This document shows, one piece after another, positions 48,295 to 60,290 of a stretch of 64,000 nucleotides of DNA. The DNA lies in assembly GCA_022497155.1 (NCBI GenBank), contig MU385742.1:454363-518362 (forward strand), given 5' to 3'. Origin of the DNA: Whalleya microplaca. Lineage: Eukaryota > Ascomycota > Sordariomycetes > Xylariales > Xylariaceae. Both the position numbers and the translations under genes were made by a program. Under the pieces are notes generated by a model that was not told the origin of the DNA, made no database searches, and saw only the letters and a program-made list of their open reading frames with translations. Numbering within the stretch: position 1 is the first letter of the stretch; the number at the start of each line of letters is the position of its first letter.

Positions 48295-48445
48295 TGTTAA
48301 GATATGCCCTACGGGCCTACGTACGACCGACCGCCTATACATAGGTTTATATTCAAGGGGCTCGGCCACCTTCCTATAGCCGCACCTTGCACCAATGAAG
48401 TCATTAGGTATACCCCTCATTACTTTGTCCTATATTGACAAGTCT
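48295..48445 (+). repeat. diverged dispersed repeat (copy 1)
   Basis: Starts TGTTAAGATATGCCC and shares GCACCTTGCACCAATGAAGT and CCCCTCATTAC with the copy at about 52140-52290 in the same orientation. TG at the start suggests an old LTR, but ends and duplications are not clear. Confidence 0.4.
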
Positions 48446-49457
48446 CACGTATCAGAGATCAATATAGTTTGTGCGGAGAATCATAGTTCATCGCAGTGCG
48501 TGAGTAAACTACTAAAACATATTATATTTAATTAAAAGTGCCAATGAATGTAAGCATATCGAAGGATTAGAGATAAAGCAAGCAGATCTTATTGGCTATA
48601 ATTTTGTTAGTATTGCGACTCAATTTGAGGTTTATAAAACCATGTTAAAGACATTACAAAAATATAAATAGGCTACAAATGAATATCGTCTATATAAATG
48701 CTCATTCCGGCTGAGAAGTATCTATATCAACTAGCTTATTAACTTTTGAAGTCATTTGAAAGCATATCTCGTTCTTTATTTATAGCTTCTATATTATGGA
48801 AACCCTGTAAGCAATTGGTATGTAGACCTACTAGAGTAGAAGCCTCAGTGTCAGATATTTGTAGCAGCGCATTTTCATAACCTCGTGTCGAAATGAGCTG
48901 GTGGTCACATCAACTGTCATAGCTGCAGAACCCCTTACTTGACACCGCAAAGCCACCCGCCAAGTGTATGCCAGAGCCTATGAACTATCTTCAAATTTGC
49001 ATCCTAGGTGACCAATATGAAGGCTGACGCCATCAGGCTATGAAATCTATGAGCTGAGCCTCGTGAGGCGAACGATCTGCACGTCGTGTTACTTAATCAA
49101 GTAAGTGCGGAAATGAGCTGTCTTGAACCACAATATCACCATTGGAATCTTCTACTGCATTGTCGTATAATCCTAGGCTCCAGCGCTCTAATTCAAAGCT
49201 TCGTATACGCAACCCCAAGGTGGTTGACAGTGGCAATGGTGTCTCGGTTACGTTTGATTTATTCTAACATGAGAGCTATTCATAGCTCAACGGCGAAGTA
49301 TAAAGAGGCTCGGTCCCCAGGTCTCTATAGAGATCATTATCGCTCCTCACCGCCGACCTACAGCCCACCAACTTCCTGACATCAACCATAACGACCAGCT
49401 CATCAACGCTCGCTACGCACGCACCAGCAATCAAACTCCATCAACGTCCAAGTCAAA

Positions 49458-49926
49458 ATGCAGTTCTCTAAGCTCGCTACTACCGCTGCCGTCCTTGTCG
49501 GCCTCGTCGCTGCCAGCCCGGTCGAGAAGCGTGATTTCGACGCCCAACTCACCCTCTTCAAGGTTAACGGCGGTACCTACCACGTCGCAGCGCCCGCCGA
49601 CACCAAGAGAGCAGGGCCTGTCATTCTTGGTATAAGACTACCTACTTAGCTGCTTCATCTTGATATTGGGAGCTATTGAACTGACGCAGTGTCCTAGATT
49701 ACCCCGAGGATATTGCTGTGGTGGGCTCGGAAGGAGGCGCTACCTGCCAGATCAAGGGCACTAAGGGATTCGAGGGTACCATTAATGGAGCGCGCGTGAG
49801 TTGCCATTTTATTCCTCTGTTCTTAACCACGCAGATGCGAAGTAATGCTGACTCTTTGATCGACTGTAGTCCATTCAGGTTCTCCCAGCTCAGCCGATCA
49901 AGTCTGTTTACTGCACGCAATTTTAG
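49458..49926 (+). CDS. small secreted protein (108 residues)
   Basis: Three exons, 49458-49629, 49698-49795 and 49870-49926; introns 68 and 74 bp, phases consistent. Residues 1-20 are a signal peptide (MQFSKLATTAAVLVGLVAAS) followed by PVEKR, a Kex2-type dibasic site, and a second KR near residue 50. The mature part has only two Cys (ATCQIKG and VYCTQF), so one disulfide is possible. Similar-looking short secreted proteins with a VNGG segment after the propeptide occur in ascomycetes, without known function; I do not assign one. The exon 3 acceptor could also be nine bases downstream in frame. An effector or wall role is speculation. Confidence 0.78.
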
Positions 49927-50761
49927 GCCAAGGCAGGTCGGAATAGGATACGACTCGAGTAGGGCATTCGGCTGACGGGCTGTCCCTCTGCACCACACAA
50001 ATATGATTCAATTGCCTATTCTAGCAACCCATATTAGGTTAATGTAGTTTGACGGTGGTGTCGACGTCTGATGTTCTGCTTGGTTGGTTGATAGAAGAAC
50101 ACTCCTTTAATGCATACGGATATTCCAATATACATGTATCAACAGATTTACGAATGAAGCTTAAAGTACCTAGGTAACGAGGTATAATATGTAGTTAGAT
50201 CATTCATGCGCCTAGGTACTCAGGTACCCCTTCTGTCTCCGGTGACTGTAATAAATGCATGCACCTACCTAGGCAAGGTAGGCACTTCGGGTGTTGAAAT
50301 ACAGGGTTAATGAGGCTTAGATTGACTTGAGGTTCAGCTATTCTAGAGTGGCAGACGGCCTGTTATATACACAATGCTACTATTCGTGCCTTGTACTGTA
50401 CCAGTCCTTGGCCCTCAATTCAACATAGGGCACATACGAGTGGCAGACCTTCACAGACATCAGGAGGCAACTACATGATCTAAATGTCCCTGGAGCTCTT
50501 TCCACAGGATTCAGAACTTGAAATTAAGCAACCCACCCCCTCCTCCCTCCCAACTTTCTCTTCCTCTCCCCGTCTCTCACTTAAAAACACTCCACCTCCG
50601 CCGTCACCACCGTCGCCCTTTACACCCTGTACACGGAAAACACTCCGCGCCCTGTACCCAAACAGACAGACAGAGGCACAAACAAGAAAGTAGCCCAGGT
50701 GGCCTGTCAACTGCGCATTCATAAAATACTCTCTCAGTTGTCAGAAACCAGTGAACTAGTC
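49927..50761. other. intergenic, no gene seen
   Basis: 835 bases with several CCTAGGTAC-type motifs (50168-50280) and a long CT-rich tract at about 50535-50620 (CCCCCTCCTCCCTCCC) that is typical of a fungal promoter or 5' leader and precedes the 314-residue gene. Confidence 0.45.
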
Positions 50762-51706
50762 ATGGCTGGAACGAGGCAAACGGCTCGACGAGGAACGCAA
50801 AAGAGTAGAAGACCCCGCCGTAGGGAAAGATCAGATTTCCGCGTTACAGATCCTGCTCTTCCATTGAATGCATCTATTCGATCTCGTGTCGGAAACGACT
50901 TTGATGTCGAACGAATGATTGAGCCACAGCAGAAGCAACTCAGTACCGCCATCTACAGTCTGTTCGGCACCGTTCTCGAGTCGGCCGTGGATGACACCTT
51001 GACCCTCAACGGGGTTCGTGCTCGTGTCCAGGAAACCCATGCCGACACCATGTCGAAGATTCAGTCGAGTGGAAGCGGTTCTGCTGCATCTTTTTGGGTC
51101 GAGAGAAACAGTGCTAGAGTTCACTTGGCTCGCCGCGCTGTGCGGGTCCTGGAAACTCTGTCGCCCGAAGCTGTGGCTCAGCATCTCTGGACCCTCTGGC
51201 AACTTGACGTTTCTAAGACCAAGGAGAGTCGCTGGACATTCTTGGGCACATCTTTAGATCGGGATCAGCGACCGTCCACAGGCGTCTCCACCCGACAACA
51301 AATCCTGAACCGAGCTCTCTACGATGCATTCCAACCATTTATCGCCTCGGATACCAAGCCACAAATGTCGTGGAGGGACCTCTCGAGCATCATTCAATCC
51401 AACATGAATGCCGGCCGCGACAATGTCGAAGAGATGGCTCGGGGACTTACTAGAACGAGACCGGGGAGATATATGCGGTGGATTCTCACTCAACCGCCAA
51501 GCTCTATCAGCACCATGATGAACAATATGTGGAAAGCGGGAATCTTCGACTCAGGGAAGGCCCTGTTCGACAATCTCGCTCCTCCTTTCAACATTCATCC
51601 ACATGGCGCTCTAGTAAATCACGAAGGGGATGACAATGCCGATGATGATGATGATGATGATGGTGAACATGACCGCGACTACGTGCCACCACTAGATTTT
51701 GACTAA
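50762..51706 (+). CDS. uncharacterised 314-residue protein
   Basis: Intronless frame; I start at the ATG at 50762 (MAGTRQTARRGTQK), the first ATG of the frame. The N-terminus is strongly basic (RRGTQKSRRPRRRER), a possible nuclear signal. The middle (about 40-265) is soluble and mostly helical (MIEPQQKQLSTAIYSLFG, SPEAVAQHLWTLWQLD, RQQILNRALYDAFQPFI). The end is an aspartate run (about 284-302) before PPLDFD. The frame, codon usage and CT-rich leader argue for a real gene. I recognise no domain. Confidence 0.7.
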   Translation: MAGTRQTARRGTQKSRRPRRRERSDFRVTDPALPLNASIRSRVGNDFDVERMIEPQQKQLSTAIYSLFGTVLESAVDDTLTLNGVRARVQETHADTMSKIQSSGSGSAASFWVERNSARVHLARRAVRVLETLSPEAVAQHLWTLWQLDVSKTKESRWTFLGTSLDRDQRPSTGVSTRQQILNRALYDAFQPFIASDTKPQMSWRDLSSIIQSNMNAGRDNVEEMARGLTRTRPGRYMRWILTQPPSSISTMMNNMWKAGIFDSGKALFDNLAPPFNIHPHGALVNHEGDDNADDDDDDDGEHDRDYVPPLDFD

Positions 51707-52815
51707 ACTTATGTCGAGCACTTGGTGAGGGTTCAATGTGAATATGGTGGTTATATCACCACACTTTTGCTAAGTGTTATAGGAAGACAGAGACGAATGA
51801 TACCTTGCAGGCTATTATCCGTCGATCCTCTGCCGAGAAGGCAATGTACCTATGGATAAAGACTTTAATTAAAGCCCTGCGACGGATATTATGACGGTAG
51901 CTGAACGTATGACCAATTGAGCTCACAGGGGATACTGTGTAAGAGACTTTGTATTCTAGGTGATATGAGGCCAGTCTCAGCATATTGACGCCGAGGCAAT
52001 ATATTTGTATGTTTTTCTGCTTAATGGTACCACGATAGCCCCTAATCCTACCCAATTTGTAGGCTGAAGAAGATGCACCTGTCCTTGAACCACCGGGGTA
52101 CAAATTTCTACCCAGTAATATTAAAATATACGACGTACCTGTTAAGGGACACCCCATAGTACTGACGCAGGCCTACATATGATTGCCGCCTGTATATATA
52201 TAGGGGGCATGGCCGTCTATGGCCTCACTTTGCACTAATCAAAGTCGTAACACCCCTCATTACGTTGCCCCGTATGGCCAGTACCCTAATATGGCAAATA
52301 ATACATGAATAAAATCACAAGACAAAAGAAGGTTCTAAGAGTATTCCGAATACCTATAAGTATACGTATTTGTGATGTAATGTCTCTAGTAGTTGACAGA
52401 CGGTCGTAATATTCAGATAATGGTTAGTAACTTATTTGATTAGCTTATGATGCCTTCTGAAAAGCGGCTCTGAAGACAGAGCCTTAAGATTCATTTGATG
52501 TACTGCACACACAAGATCTTGCTATTTGGGTCGGATGTTGTCCAGCAAGTGAACCAAAACTACAAAATACACGTCTTTCTCTCTGGGGAATTTCGTAGAA
52601 ACGGCAAGCAAATGCCACGAAAATTAATTTCTATATAACAGTCGGAAGAGCGGAAGAGTCTAGAACTTTGTTGTTCGTTTCTGCACGTCTAGAGTTTTGG
52701 TGCTGTGGTTGGTAGTGCTTAGGTACTTGAGGTATTCTGCGGTTTAACCATACACCATTCTCCCTTCAGGAGTCAGTATCCTGCGAATCACGATCCCGAG
52801 GGTCTTTAAAACTAA
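51707..52815. other. intergenic, no gene seen
   Basis: Contains the second copy of the 48-kb repeat (about 52140-52290) and AT-rich spacer. The minus-strand frame 51777-52157 has no coding features and overlaps the repeat. Confidence 0.45.
52140..52290 (+). repeat. diverged dispersed repeat (copy 2)
   Basis: Starts TGTTAAGGGACACCCC and shares GCCTCACTTTGCACTAATCA-like and CCCCTCATTACGTTG segments with 48295-48445. Both copies contain an ATATAGG/GGGGC motif before the shared core. The ends are unclear. Confidence 0.4.
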
Positions 52816-53235
52816 TGGGTATTGTTTCTTCTTTCTCTCTTTTTGGTGGCGCCGCCAATTTTGACTAGAGTGCTTCTCGTCATTCATTATCTTAGATATG
52901 GTATATTATGGAATTGCATAAGACGGCCCGCCCCGAGGGCCGAGATGCCACCAAGCTTACAGCGGTTTTATAGTTCGAATACCGAAACGGGATTGAGACC
53001 GGAAGCGAAAACGGCTTTAGATACCATCGTTATTATTAGGTGCGGAATGCTGGTTGCGCAATCTACTCTCGCGAGTCGCGATTCGGTCTTCGGGTAAGTT
53101 AGGCTAGCTTTTTGTGCGGAACGCTCCGTATCTATCTCCGCATTACATGTCATAATTGCATGCAGACCAGCCAACATATCTTCATCCATTCCGAGAAAAA
53201 ATATGAGTTTGGTGAACCATTTTAATTCTCGATAG
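52816..53235 (+). CDS. small membrane-protein-like gene, 5' end unresolved
   Basis: The open frame 52816-53093 joins through a 72-bp intron (GTAAGT donor, GCAG acceptor) to 53166-53235, which ends in TAG. The protein has one strong hydrophobic segment (FLLSLFLVAPPILTRVLLVI), a basic stretch (RRPAPRAEMPPSLQRFYSS) and a polar C-terminus (GPANISSSIPRKNMSL). No in-frame ATG precedes the hydrophobic segment; the ATG at 52815 is one base out of frame, so the start may involve an upstream exon or a one-base change may have broken it. Family not recognised. It lies about 150 bp from the AT-rich block. Confidence 0.45.
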
Positions 53236-54084
53236 ATATTTTTGTTTAATGCTCACATAGGGTTGGGTTGGTATTATTCGTGGGTCTATATATGTGCTCG
53301 CAACCCTGGCGTTCGGATCATGCGGCGGCCGTAGACCTGTATAAGTCCCACCCACGGGGTTGGTCCCATAGTCCCGTAGGACTCCCATAGGAATTTTTTT
53401 TTCCTATAGGAGTCCTATAGGACCAATAAAAATTGATGGGACTACTTACGATAGTCCCACCCATAAGTTAAAAAATACGTGGGACTCTTATAAAACTTTT
53501 ACGAAAAAAACTTAGTCCTATTAAGTCTTATATAAAAAATTAAAATATTAATTAATCGTATTATAGCTACCTATAAAAATAAATTTTAATATAATAAAAT
53601 AATATTAAAATAATTATAAATAATTAAATATTATTAAAAACTAGTTTTATTATAATTTATTAGTATTTAATTAGTTACGTTTTAGTTAATAAATTAAAAT
53701 TAAAAAATTATTAAGCTTTTTATTATTTATATTTTTCCGACTTAATTTAAATATTTTTAATTTTAATACGCGACTAGCTATAATAAAAGTTAAGTTTTTT
53801 TTAATAATATTATAAAAAACATTAATTTTTTAAAAAACGCCTTATTTAATAATTCCCTAATATAACGAGTTAATTTATAAATAATAGTTTTAATATTTTT
53901 ATTAGACTAATTACTTATATATCCGGGTAATAAAAAATAACGATTTAATAGTTCTTTAATATTATTATAAAACTATTTTATAATTTTTTATAATATTTTT
54001 TAAATTAAACTAAATAGTTTTTTATAAAAACAGGAATTAAGGAAATTAATATAATATATAATAAAAAAACAAATATCGGGTATT

Positions 54085-54292
54085 TGTTATGGCACAAAGA
54101 TCAGGTACGGGATTTAAGGTGTGGTCTGTGCGCATTACGTAATCACAGCTTAAGCCCCACACCTGATATGTATGGTAAATTTCTCGGCCGACCTTTTAGC
54201 TTAGATTCTTTCTTTTTTTCTCCATCTTAGGATTCCACAAAATACACAGGAATTAGGTCGCCAAGCCACCTTGACCCTTGTAACACGTGACA
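54085..54292 (+). mobile_element. solo LTR, family C, inside the AT-rich block
   Basis: 208 bp of ordinary base composition starting TGTTATGGCACAAAGATC and ending TAACACGTGACA, flanked by a perfect GTATT duplication (54080-54084, 54293-54297). Its much lower AT content against its surroundings indicates insertion after the surrounding DNA had been mutated. Confidence 0.78.
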
Positions 54293-54764
54293 GTATTTAA
54301 TTTATATTTAAAAACTTTTTTAGTTTAATTCGAATAATAATTTTATATTTAATAACTTTAGAAAAAAAACTGCCGTAAAAACTAAAATATAAACGTATTT
54401 TTATTTATATAAATATTATAATATATTAAATTATTTTATAATTATTTTATTAATAATATATTTTAAAGTTATAATAGGTTTAATTTTAGCTAGTTTCGAT
54501 AAACGAGATTATTAAAAACAAATATTATTTCTAATTTTACTTAAATAAAATACCCGAATGTCGTAAATAATACCGATATTTTTCTATTTTATATAACGTA
54601 ATAAAAATTATCGTTTTTAAATTATAATATCGAAAAATATAAAATAAAATAAATAATATAAAAGAAGTTTCTTTTTTAACGATATAAAAAGTTTAAGCAA
54701 AAAAATATAAATAGGTTTAAATATATATAGTTTTTTTTTGTCCAAATAATCTATTAGTTTTATA

Positions 54765-54958
54765 TGTGAAAGGCCGTTACGCTAAGATGCAATTTTATAA
54801 TGCCAAATAAGTGTTTATTTTCTAACTAAAGAAGAAAAGAAAATTAAAAAAGTATATCGATATAGCTCGAAAGTATTTATATTAGCTCTCGAAAGCTATG
54901 TTATTATATCGGCTTATAATCGCCGATATTTTTTATTACGGCATAGCTTATTATATTA
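54765..54958 (-). repeat. Gypsy 3' LTR (194 bp)
   Basis: Direct repeat of 62349-62542. It shares CGTTACGCTAA, TGCAATTTTATAATGCCAAAT and CGATATAGCTCGAAAG segments. It retains TG at its plus-strand left edge (TGTGAAAGG), while the other edge has TA where TG is expected. Confidence 0.88.
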
Positions 54959-54979
54959 CCCCCCCTTTCACTTTTTACG
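54959..54979 (-). promoter_or_regulatory. polypurine tract of the Gypsy element
   Basis: On the minus strand AAAAAGTGAAAGGGGGGG directly abuts the LTR at 54958, the position where plus-strand DNA synthesis of an LTR retrotransposon is primed. It fixes element orientation and the inner LTR boundary. Confidence 0.8.
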
Positions 54980-57900
54980 CGATTATATTACGTCTTTTAT
55001 ACCCAAGCGTAAGATATATATAGATTTTCGTTAATTATCGGCTTTTCTAGCTGCTAATAATTTATTTTATTATTAATTAGGGCCGGTTCGGGAGGTAATA
55101 TAAGGGTACTTTTATAAAAGAATTTTTTTATTATAAAAGTTCCTAATTTTGCGTTATTATTAGCTAATCGAGTGTAAAATAAACGCGTATAAAATTAAAG
55201 CTCGATTTCCGCTTTTAATTAGTTTTTTATTCGGCAATTAAATTTATTTTTAAATTAATAAGTCGATTCCCGCTTTTGATTAGTTTAAATATATAATTAG
55301 CGTAATATATAATTAGTTTTTATAATTAGCCGCGCGATTAATCCTTTTTTAAGGTCGCTTAAATATCCCGGGCCTTTCTTTCGAAATTTCTTTTTTCCTC
55401 CCTTTTTTTTTAGGCTATTTATAAGTAAAGACTTATTTTTTTAACTATTTATTTTATTTTTTTATCTTTTAATTTTCTAATTTTCCAAATTTCTAATTTT
55501 TTAATTTTTTTATTTTTTTATTATTTAGGTTACTAATATATTTTCCCGTAATGTTTTTATAGCGTGCCTTTTTTTTTTGCCGCTATTTTCGCCTATTTTT
55601 ATTTTCGCCGCCGCCGCTATATTTTCGTCTCGTTCCCTTTCCGGCTTTGCCGTTTTTAGGCCGCCCGTTCGCGTTATTTTTACGGCTTTCTTTCTTTTTG
55701 CGTATCGTATCCTATATTACCCTTACGTTAGCTGTATAGTTAGAAACCTTTCCGCTTTTTATTTTAACCAAATTTATAAGTTTTTTTTTTTTTTCCTTTT
55801 TAATTTTAAAATATTTTAAATATAGTGCTAACTATATTTAGCTATTTATAATATACGGTATATAAAATATACTAAAAGTTATAATTACTTTATTATAAAT
55901 TATCTTTTGTTTTTTCTGTTCGAGTACCGTTTTTTAACTTTATTTCGTAATTATTTATAGGTACTAAAATTCGCTTTCTCGCTATTACTTTAATAAAAGT
56001 TTATCGAATTTATAATAGCTCGAATTTTAATAGGTTATTTATTTCTTCCGTTTTTTTATAATATTCCCGTTATTTATTTTTTTTATTTAGTTTTTATCGT
56101 TATTTAAAAGTCGGCTAAAACGTAAGCGTAACGCACTATTAACGCCGCTATATATTTCGAGCGTATTAAAATAAGCGTTATAACTTTAAGCCGGGCCGGG
56201 GCTTAATAATAGTAAAAATAATATATAAGTTCTTACTTTATTTTTTTATAATTTTCCTTAATTTATACGTTATATAAAAGCAGTTTATAATCGCGTTTAG
56301 GGAGGTCGCTTGCCCGCTTAAGCGTATCGCTAATAATATTAGCGATATTATAGCTATTACGCGTTTTATAGTAAATAACGCCGGGCCCGCCGCTCGTACG
56401 CGTACTTCCGCTTCCGGTTTTTTTTTCGGCCTGTCCCGCCCGCCCTTACTACTATTATAAACCTTTCGCTTAAGCGCGGCTCGCGTAACTCTCGCCCGCG
56501 CGTTTCCCTTACCCCCGTTAACACTTTTTGCCGTAATTATAGCCGCCTTTTTAAACTTTTTTCCGTAAAAGTAAAAAAAGAAATAATAGATATAAATAAA
56601 AAAAAAAACGATAAAAAAACGAGCTAAACTATTAGCCTCTAACTAATATAGGTACGCCGCTCGGTTAAGTTTATTATATTTTTCGGTCGGTTTTATAATA
56701 ATTCTAGTTATCGGTTTATTAAAAAAAAAAATTTACATAAATAAAAAAGGTTATTTGTTATTTATTCGGGAGTAGCGTTCGCGCTACTTATAATAATAGA
56801 AAATTTATAATCTCCTATAATATTTTTTTATTTTACTTATATCTCTTTATCCCCGTACCTTATTAATATTTTATTAATTATATAATTGCCGCGCGAGCGT
56901 AACTTTCGCCCTTCCTTTTATATTAATTCTTTTAAGCTTATTGTTCGTTTTTATATTACTGTAATTTTCTTTAAAACGGTTTATTATTTCGATATTTTTT
57001 AAATTTTCGAGCGGTTCTTATATTAAGGCCGTATAACCTACCTACTTTATTAGCATTTATTTAGTTTTTTTTCGCCCCTTCCGCTTAATAATTACTCGAA
57101 TAATTTCCTTTATTTACTATTTTATTTTTTCCTTTCTTTTTTTATTAACTATAAGGAAAAGTTATATATTTTTGTTCCTTTAAAAAAGTAAGAAATTATT
57201 TCTTATGCGGCAAATAAGCTCGATATAAAACCGGTTATATATTTTTTTCGGTATATTTAATTTTATAATTTAAGGGCTAATAACGTACGTTATTTTATAT
57301 TTAATATATAATTATGCCAGCTTTTATAAAAGTTAAAATATAGAAATATTTTTAAGCGTTAATTATACCTTATCCCTTATTTGGAATTACTTTATAAAAA
57401 ATCGCTGCTTATTAGCTATATTTTTTTATTGTTATTACGTAATTGTTATTACGGCTTATATAAATTTTATCGCCTTTTTTAAACGCTAAATAAAAGCCTC
57501 CGCCCGTACGCGCGATTCGGAAATAAGTCCCGAAATATATTCTACTACTAAAATAAATTTTACGTAATATTTATAAAATATAAAAAAGGGACTTAATTTT
57601 ATTATTATAATATTTTAGTTATTAATCGCAAATATTATTCCCGGTAATAATAAATTTTATTTAAATTAAGTATATAATATAAACGCTCGAAAATATGTTA
57701 ATATTTTTTAATTCGCTCGTTTAATAACTCCGTTAGTTTCCGGGTAAAACGTAATTAATAAACGCTACTCGATTTCTATTAATAAGCAAAGCTGTTTCTA
57801 AAACCGCCCTACTTAATTAAATCTTCTATTATTAATTATAATATAAAAAAAACTATAATACTTTTAATAATAGTTTATAAACCGTTCGGCATATATTTCC

Positions 57901-58084
57901 GCCTCTATCGAAATTATAACCTCTAATATAACCTATTTCCCTAATTAATTAAAAATTACTATTATAAAAATAAAATCTTATTCGGAAATAGCTAGCAAGT
58001 CGGTTATAAAATCGATAAATAGCTTATTATAAAATCGATCCGGAATAAGTAACAGTTTTAAAAGCCCTTTTTTTTAGTTACGTT

Positions 58085-58165
58085 ATACCGTTTTTTTCTT
58101 ATAAATATCGTAATTTTTATAAAAGTGTTTTACAAACGCCGATATTTTAAGCTAATAAAACGTTC
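58085..58165 (-). pseudogene. integrase zinc-binding region relic
   Basis: On the minus strand a frame resembles the integrase N-terminal zinc-finger end: TFY, a stop at the usual Trp position, LKISAFVKHFYKNYDIY. Tyr stands where the two Cys of the HHCC motif are expected, each explained by a G-to-A change. Placement after the RT relic fits the Gypsy order. Confidence 0.6.
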
Positions 58166-59257
58166 TCGAAAGTATTACTAATATATTTTCTTTTCCCGGA
58201 TGCTTTATTAAATATAAATTATAAGTATTTTATATTAAAGCGGTACGGAACAGCTCTTAATCAAAGATTTAAATATATTTATAAAAACGTAATTAATTTT
58301 TATTATCGATATTATATTCCGATAACGATATTTTTACGTTTAAGTTTTTAGAGAACGCTTAGTTCCCTTAGGCTACCGCCTTTATCGCTCGCGCGTAATT
58401 TAAGTCTTTCGCTACTTTTATATCTTATAATAATTATAAATTCTTATATTCGAAAATTTCCTTACTTTCCGGGATATTTTATCCGTATAATTAAATATAC
58501 CTTATTTTAATAATCCCTGCTTATTTATATTTTTTAAGTTACGTATAAAATAACTATTTCCCTTATAATAATTAGAATTCCCGTTTTTTATATCTTTTAT
58601 TTTATATTTTTTATGGCAAGTTTTATTTACGCCGTAAAAAAATGTCGGGTTTAATACTTAAACGCCTAGCGCGAAATTTTAATCGGAAATTAAAGCGTAT
58701 TAATTTCTTTAATTAATATATTTATTACTCGGAAAGTTTTTTAAAAGTTATAAAATATTTTAAATTTTTATAATTAAATAAAATTATAAATATTAAAGTT
58801 ACGTTTTATAACTCCGCGTCTTATACTCGTAAGTAGCTTATAATTATTAGCAACTTTTTATTATAAATTTTATAATTAACTTCTGCCGGAATTAAACGCT
58901 TAAAATAATAAATTACGGGTAATAAAATCTCTCGCTTATTACATTACGATAGGCACCCCCCGCAAACTTATTTCGAGCAGTCTGCTTTAATTACTATCTC
59001 TCGTTCGGGGTTTTATTATATTAAAGCCGGTTTTTTTAAAAACGCTTATTTAAAATTTTCGAACGCTAGATTTTCCGAAAGCCCTTATCAAAACGGTATC
59101 CCCTTTTTTATAAATGCCGATAAAAAAGTAATAAAATCTATATAATTCTTAATAAAATCCCGGTAAAAGTTCGCAAATCTTAAAAAACTATAAATTCCTT
59201 TAAATATTTTAAAAAGCTTTTATTTTTTAATTACTTATACCTTAGCCGGATTTATAC

Positions 59258-59558
59258 TGTAATGGGGCAGGGGATTACGGGTATTAATAGCAGCTTAGGA
59301 GCCACTAGAAGCCCCCTAGAGCCACGTCATAGGGCACTTCACAGGGCACTCCACAGGGTATCCACAGGGCACTCCACAGGGCAATTTACAGTGGATCACA
59401 TACCTATATTTAGCTGACCTTTTCCCTCACATCTCTTTCACTTTTTTATTAATAGATATCACTAGATAGTCACACACACACAGCTCTAGCAGCTAATATA
59501 CACTCATTTTAACCTAATATCTCACTTTCGCTTCACCCCGACACCTTATCCTAAGACA
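59258..59558 (+). mobile_element. nested solo LTR related to family B
   Basis: 301 bp of near-normal composition interrupting the Gypsy pol relic. It starts TGTAATGGGGCAGGGG and ends CTTCACCCCGACACCTTATC then CTAAGACA, matching the end of family B (CACCCCGACACCCTGTCCCAAGACA region). Flanks are ATAC and ATAT, a 4-bp duplication with one transition. It contains a short tandem repeat of CACAGGGCACTC at 59330-59385. Confidence 0.72.
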
Positions 59559-59559
59559 A

Positions 59560-60290
59560 TATAAACCCCTTTCTTTATTTCGATAATAAATCCTAAATAT
59601 TTTATAATAATTACTATAAACTTACACTTATTTATATCTAGACTTAAGCCTGCTACTTTTAAATATCTTAATACTTTTTTTACTTTATCGATATAATTTT
59701 TTTTTATCTTAAAAAAATAAATTAATATATCGTCTATATATATTAAATAAAAAATATTTAAATATTTTTTAACGTATTATTTACGTAATATTAAAACGTT
59801 ATAAAAGCATCTATTAGGCCGAAAGGGGTTACGAGCTACTCGAATAGCCTAAAGCAGATATAAAAAGCCGTTTTCTATTTATTTCTCTCCCTAATTTTAA
59901 TTTTATAAAAAGCCGACCTAATATTTATTTTAAAAAATTATTTTACTCCCGAGAGGGTTTTAAACGTCTCCTATATAAATAGAAACGGGTACTAATCCCG
60001 CTAGATAATATTATTTAATATTTTATAATCGTAATAAAAACGGAGTCCGCCGTTCGGTTTCCGGATAAAAAATATAAAGGCTTTTATAAATAAGCTGCTC
60101 GTATAAATATACCTTTTATTTAATAGCTTAATTAATATCTTTTATAACGCTAATAATTCCTCCCGGGATATATTATATAATAGCCCCCAGAAGGTAGGTA
60201 ACTTTTTACCCGCTTTATTACGGTTTAAGTTAATTTTATAATTAGCTTTTATGCGGTATAGCAAAAGATCTTTACCTTTTTTTTTCTCGA
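59560..60290 (-). pseudogene. Gypsy reverse transcriptase relic
   Basis: On the minus strand, TPFGLIDA (the PFGL.NA motif) lies at about 59815-59840 and the catalytic box reads YIDDILIY at about 59720-59745. Stops occur around both (for example before LVTPFG). The order PFGL then YIDD is that of Ty3/Gypsy RT, and the spacing fits. Confidence 0.8.

Larger units (their letters stand above)
47349..49457. other. intergenic, no gene seen; repeats
   Basis: Contains the family A solo LTR at 47547-47788, a diverged repeat at about 48295-48445, an AT-rich run near 48500-48800 and, close to 49457, a pyrimidine-rich promoter-like stretch before the secreted-protein start (CACCGCCGACCTACAGCCC). The frame 49086-49379 shows no coding character. 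Confidence 0.45.

Noticed and set aside
55577..55819. 80-codon frame with Phe-rich hydrophobic stretches in the AT-rich block
   Set aside because: Composition is that of T-rich RIPped DNA; antisense to the Gypsy element.
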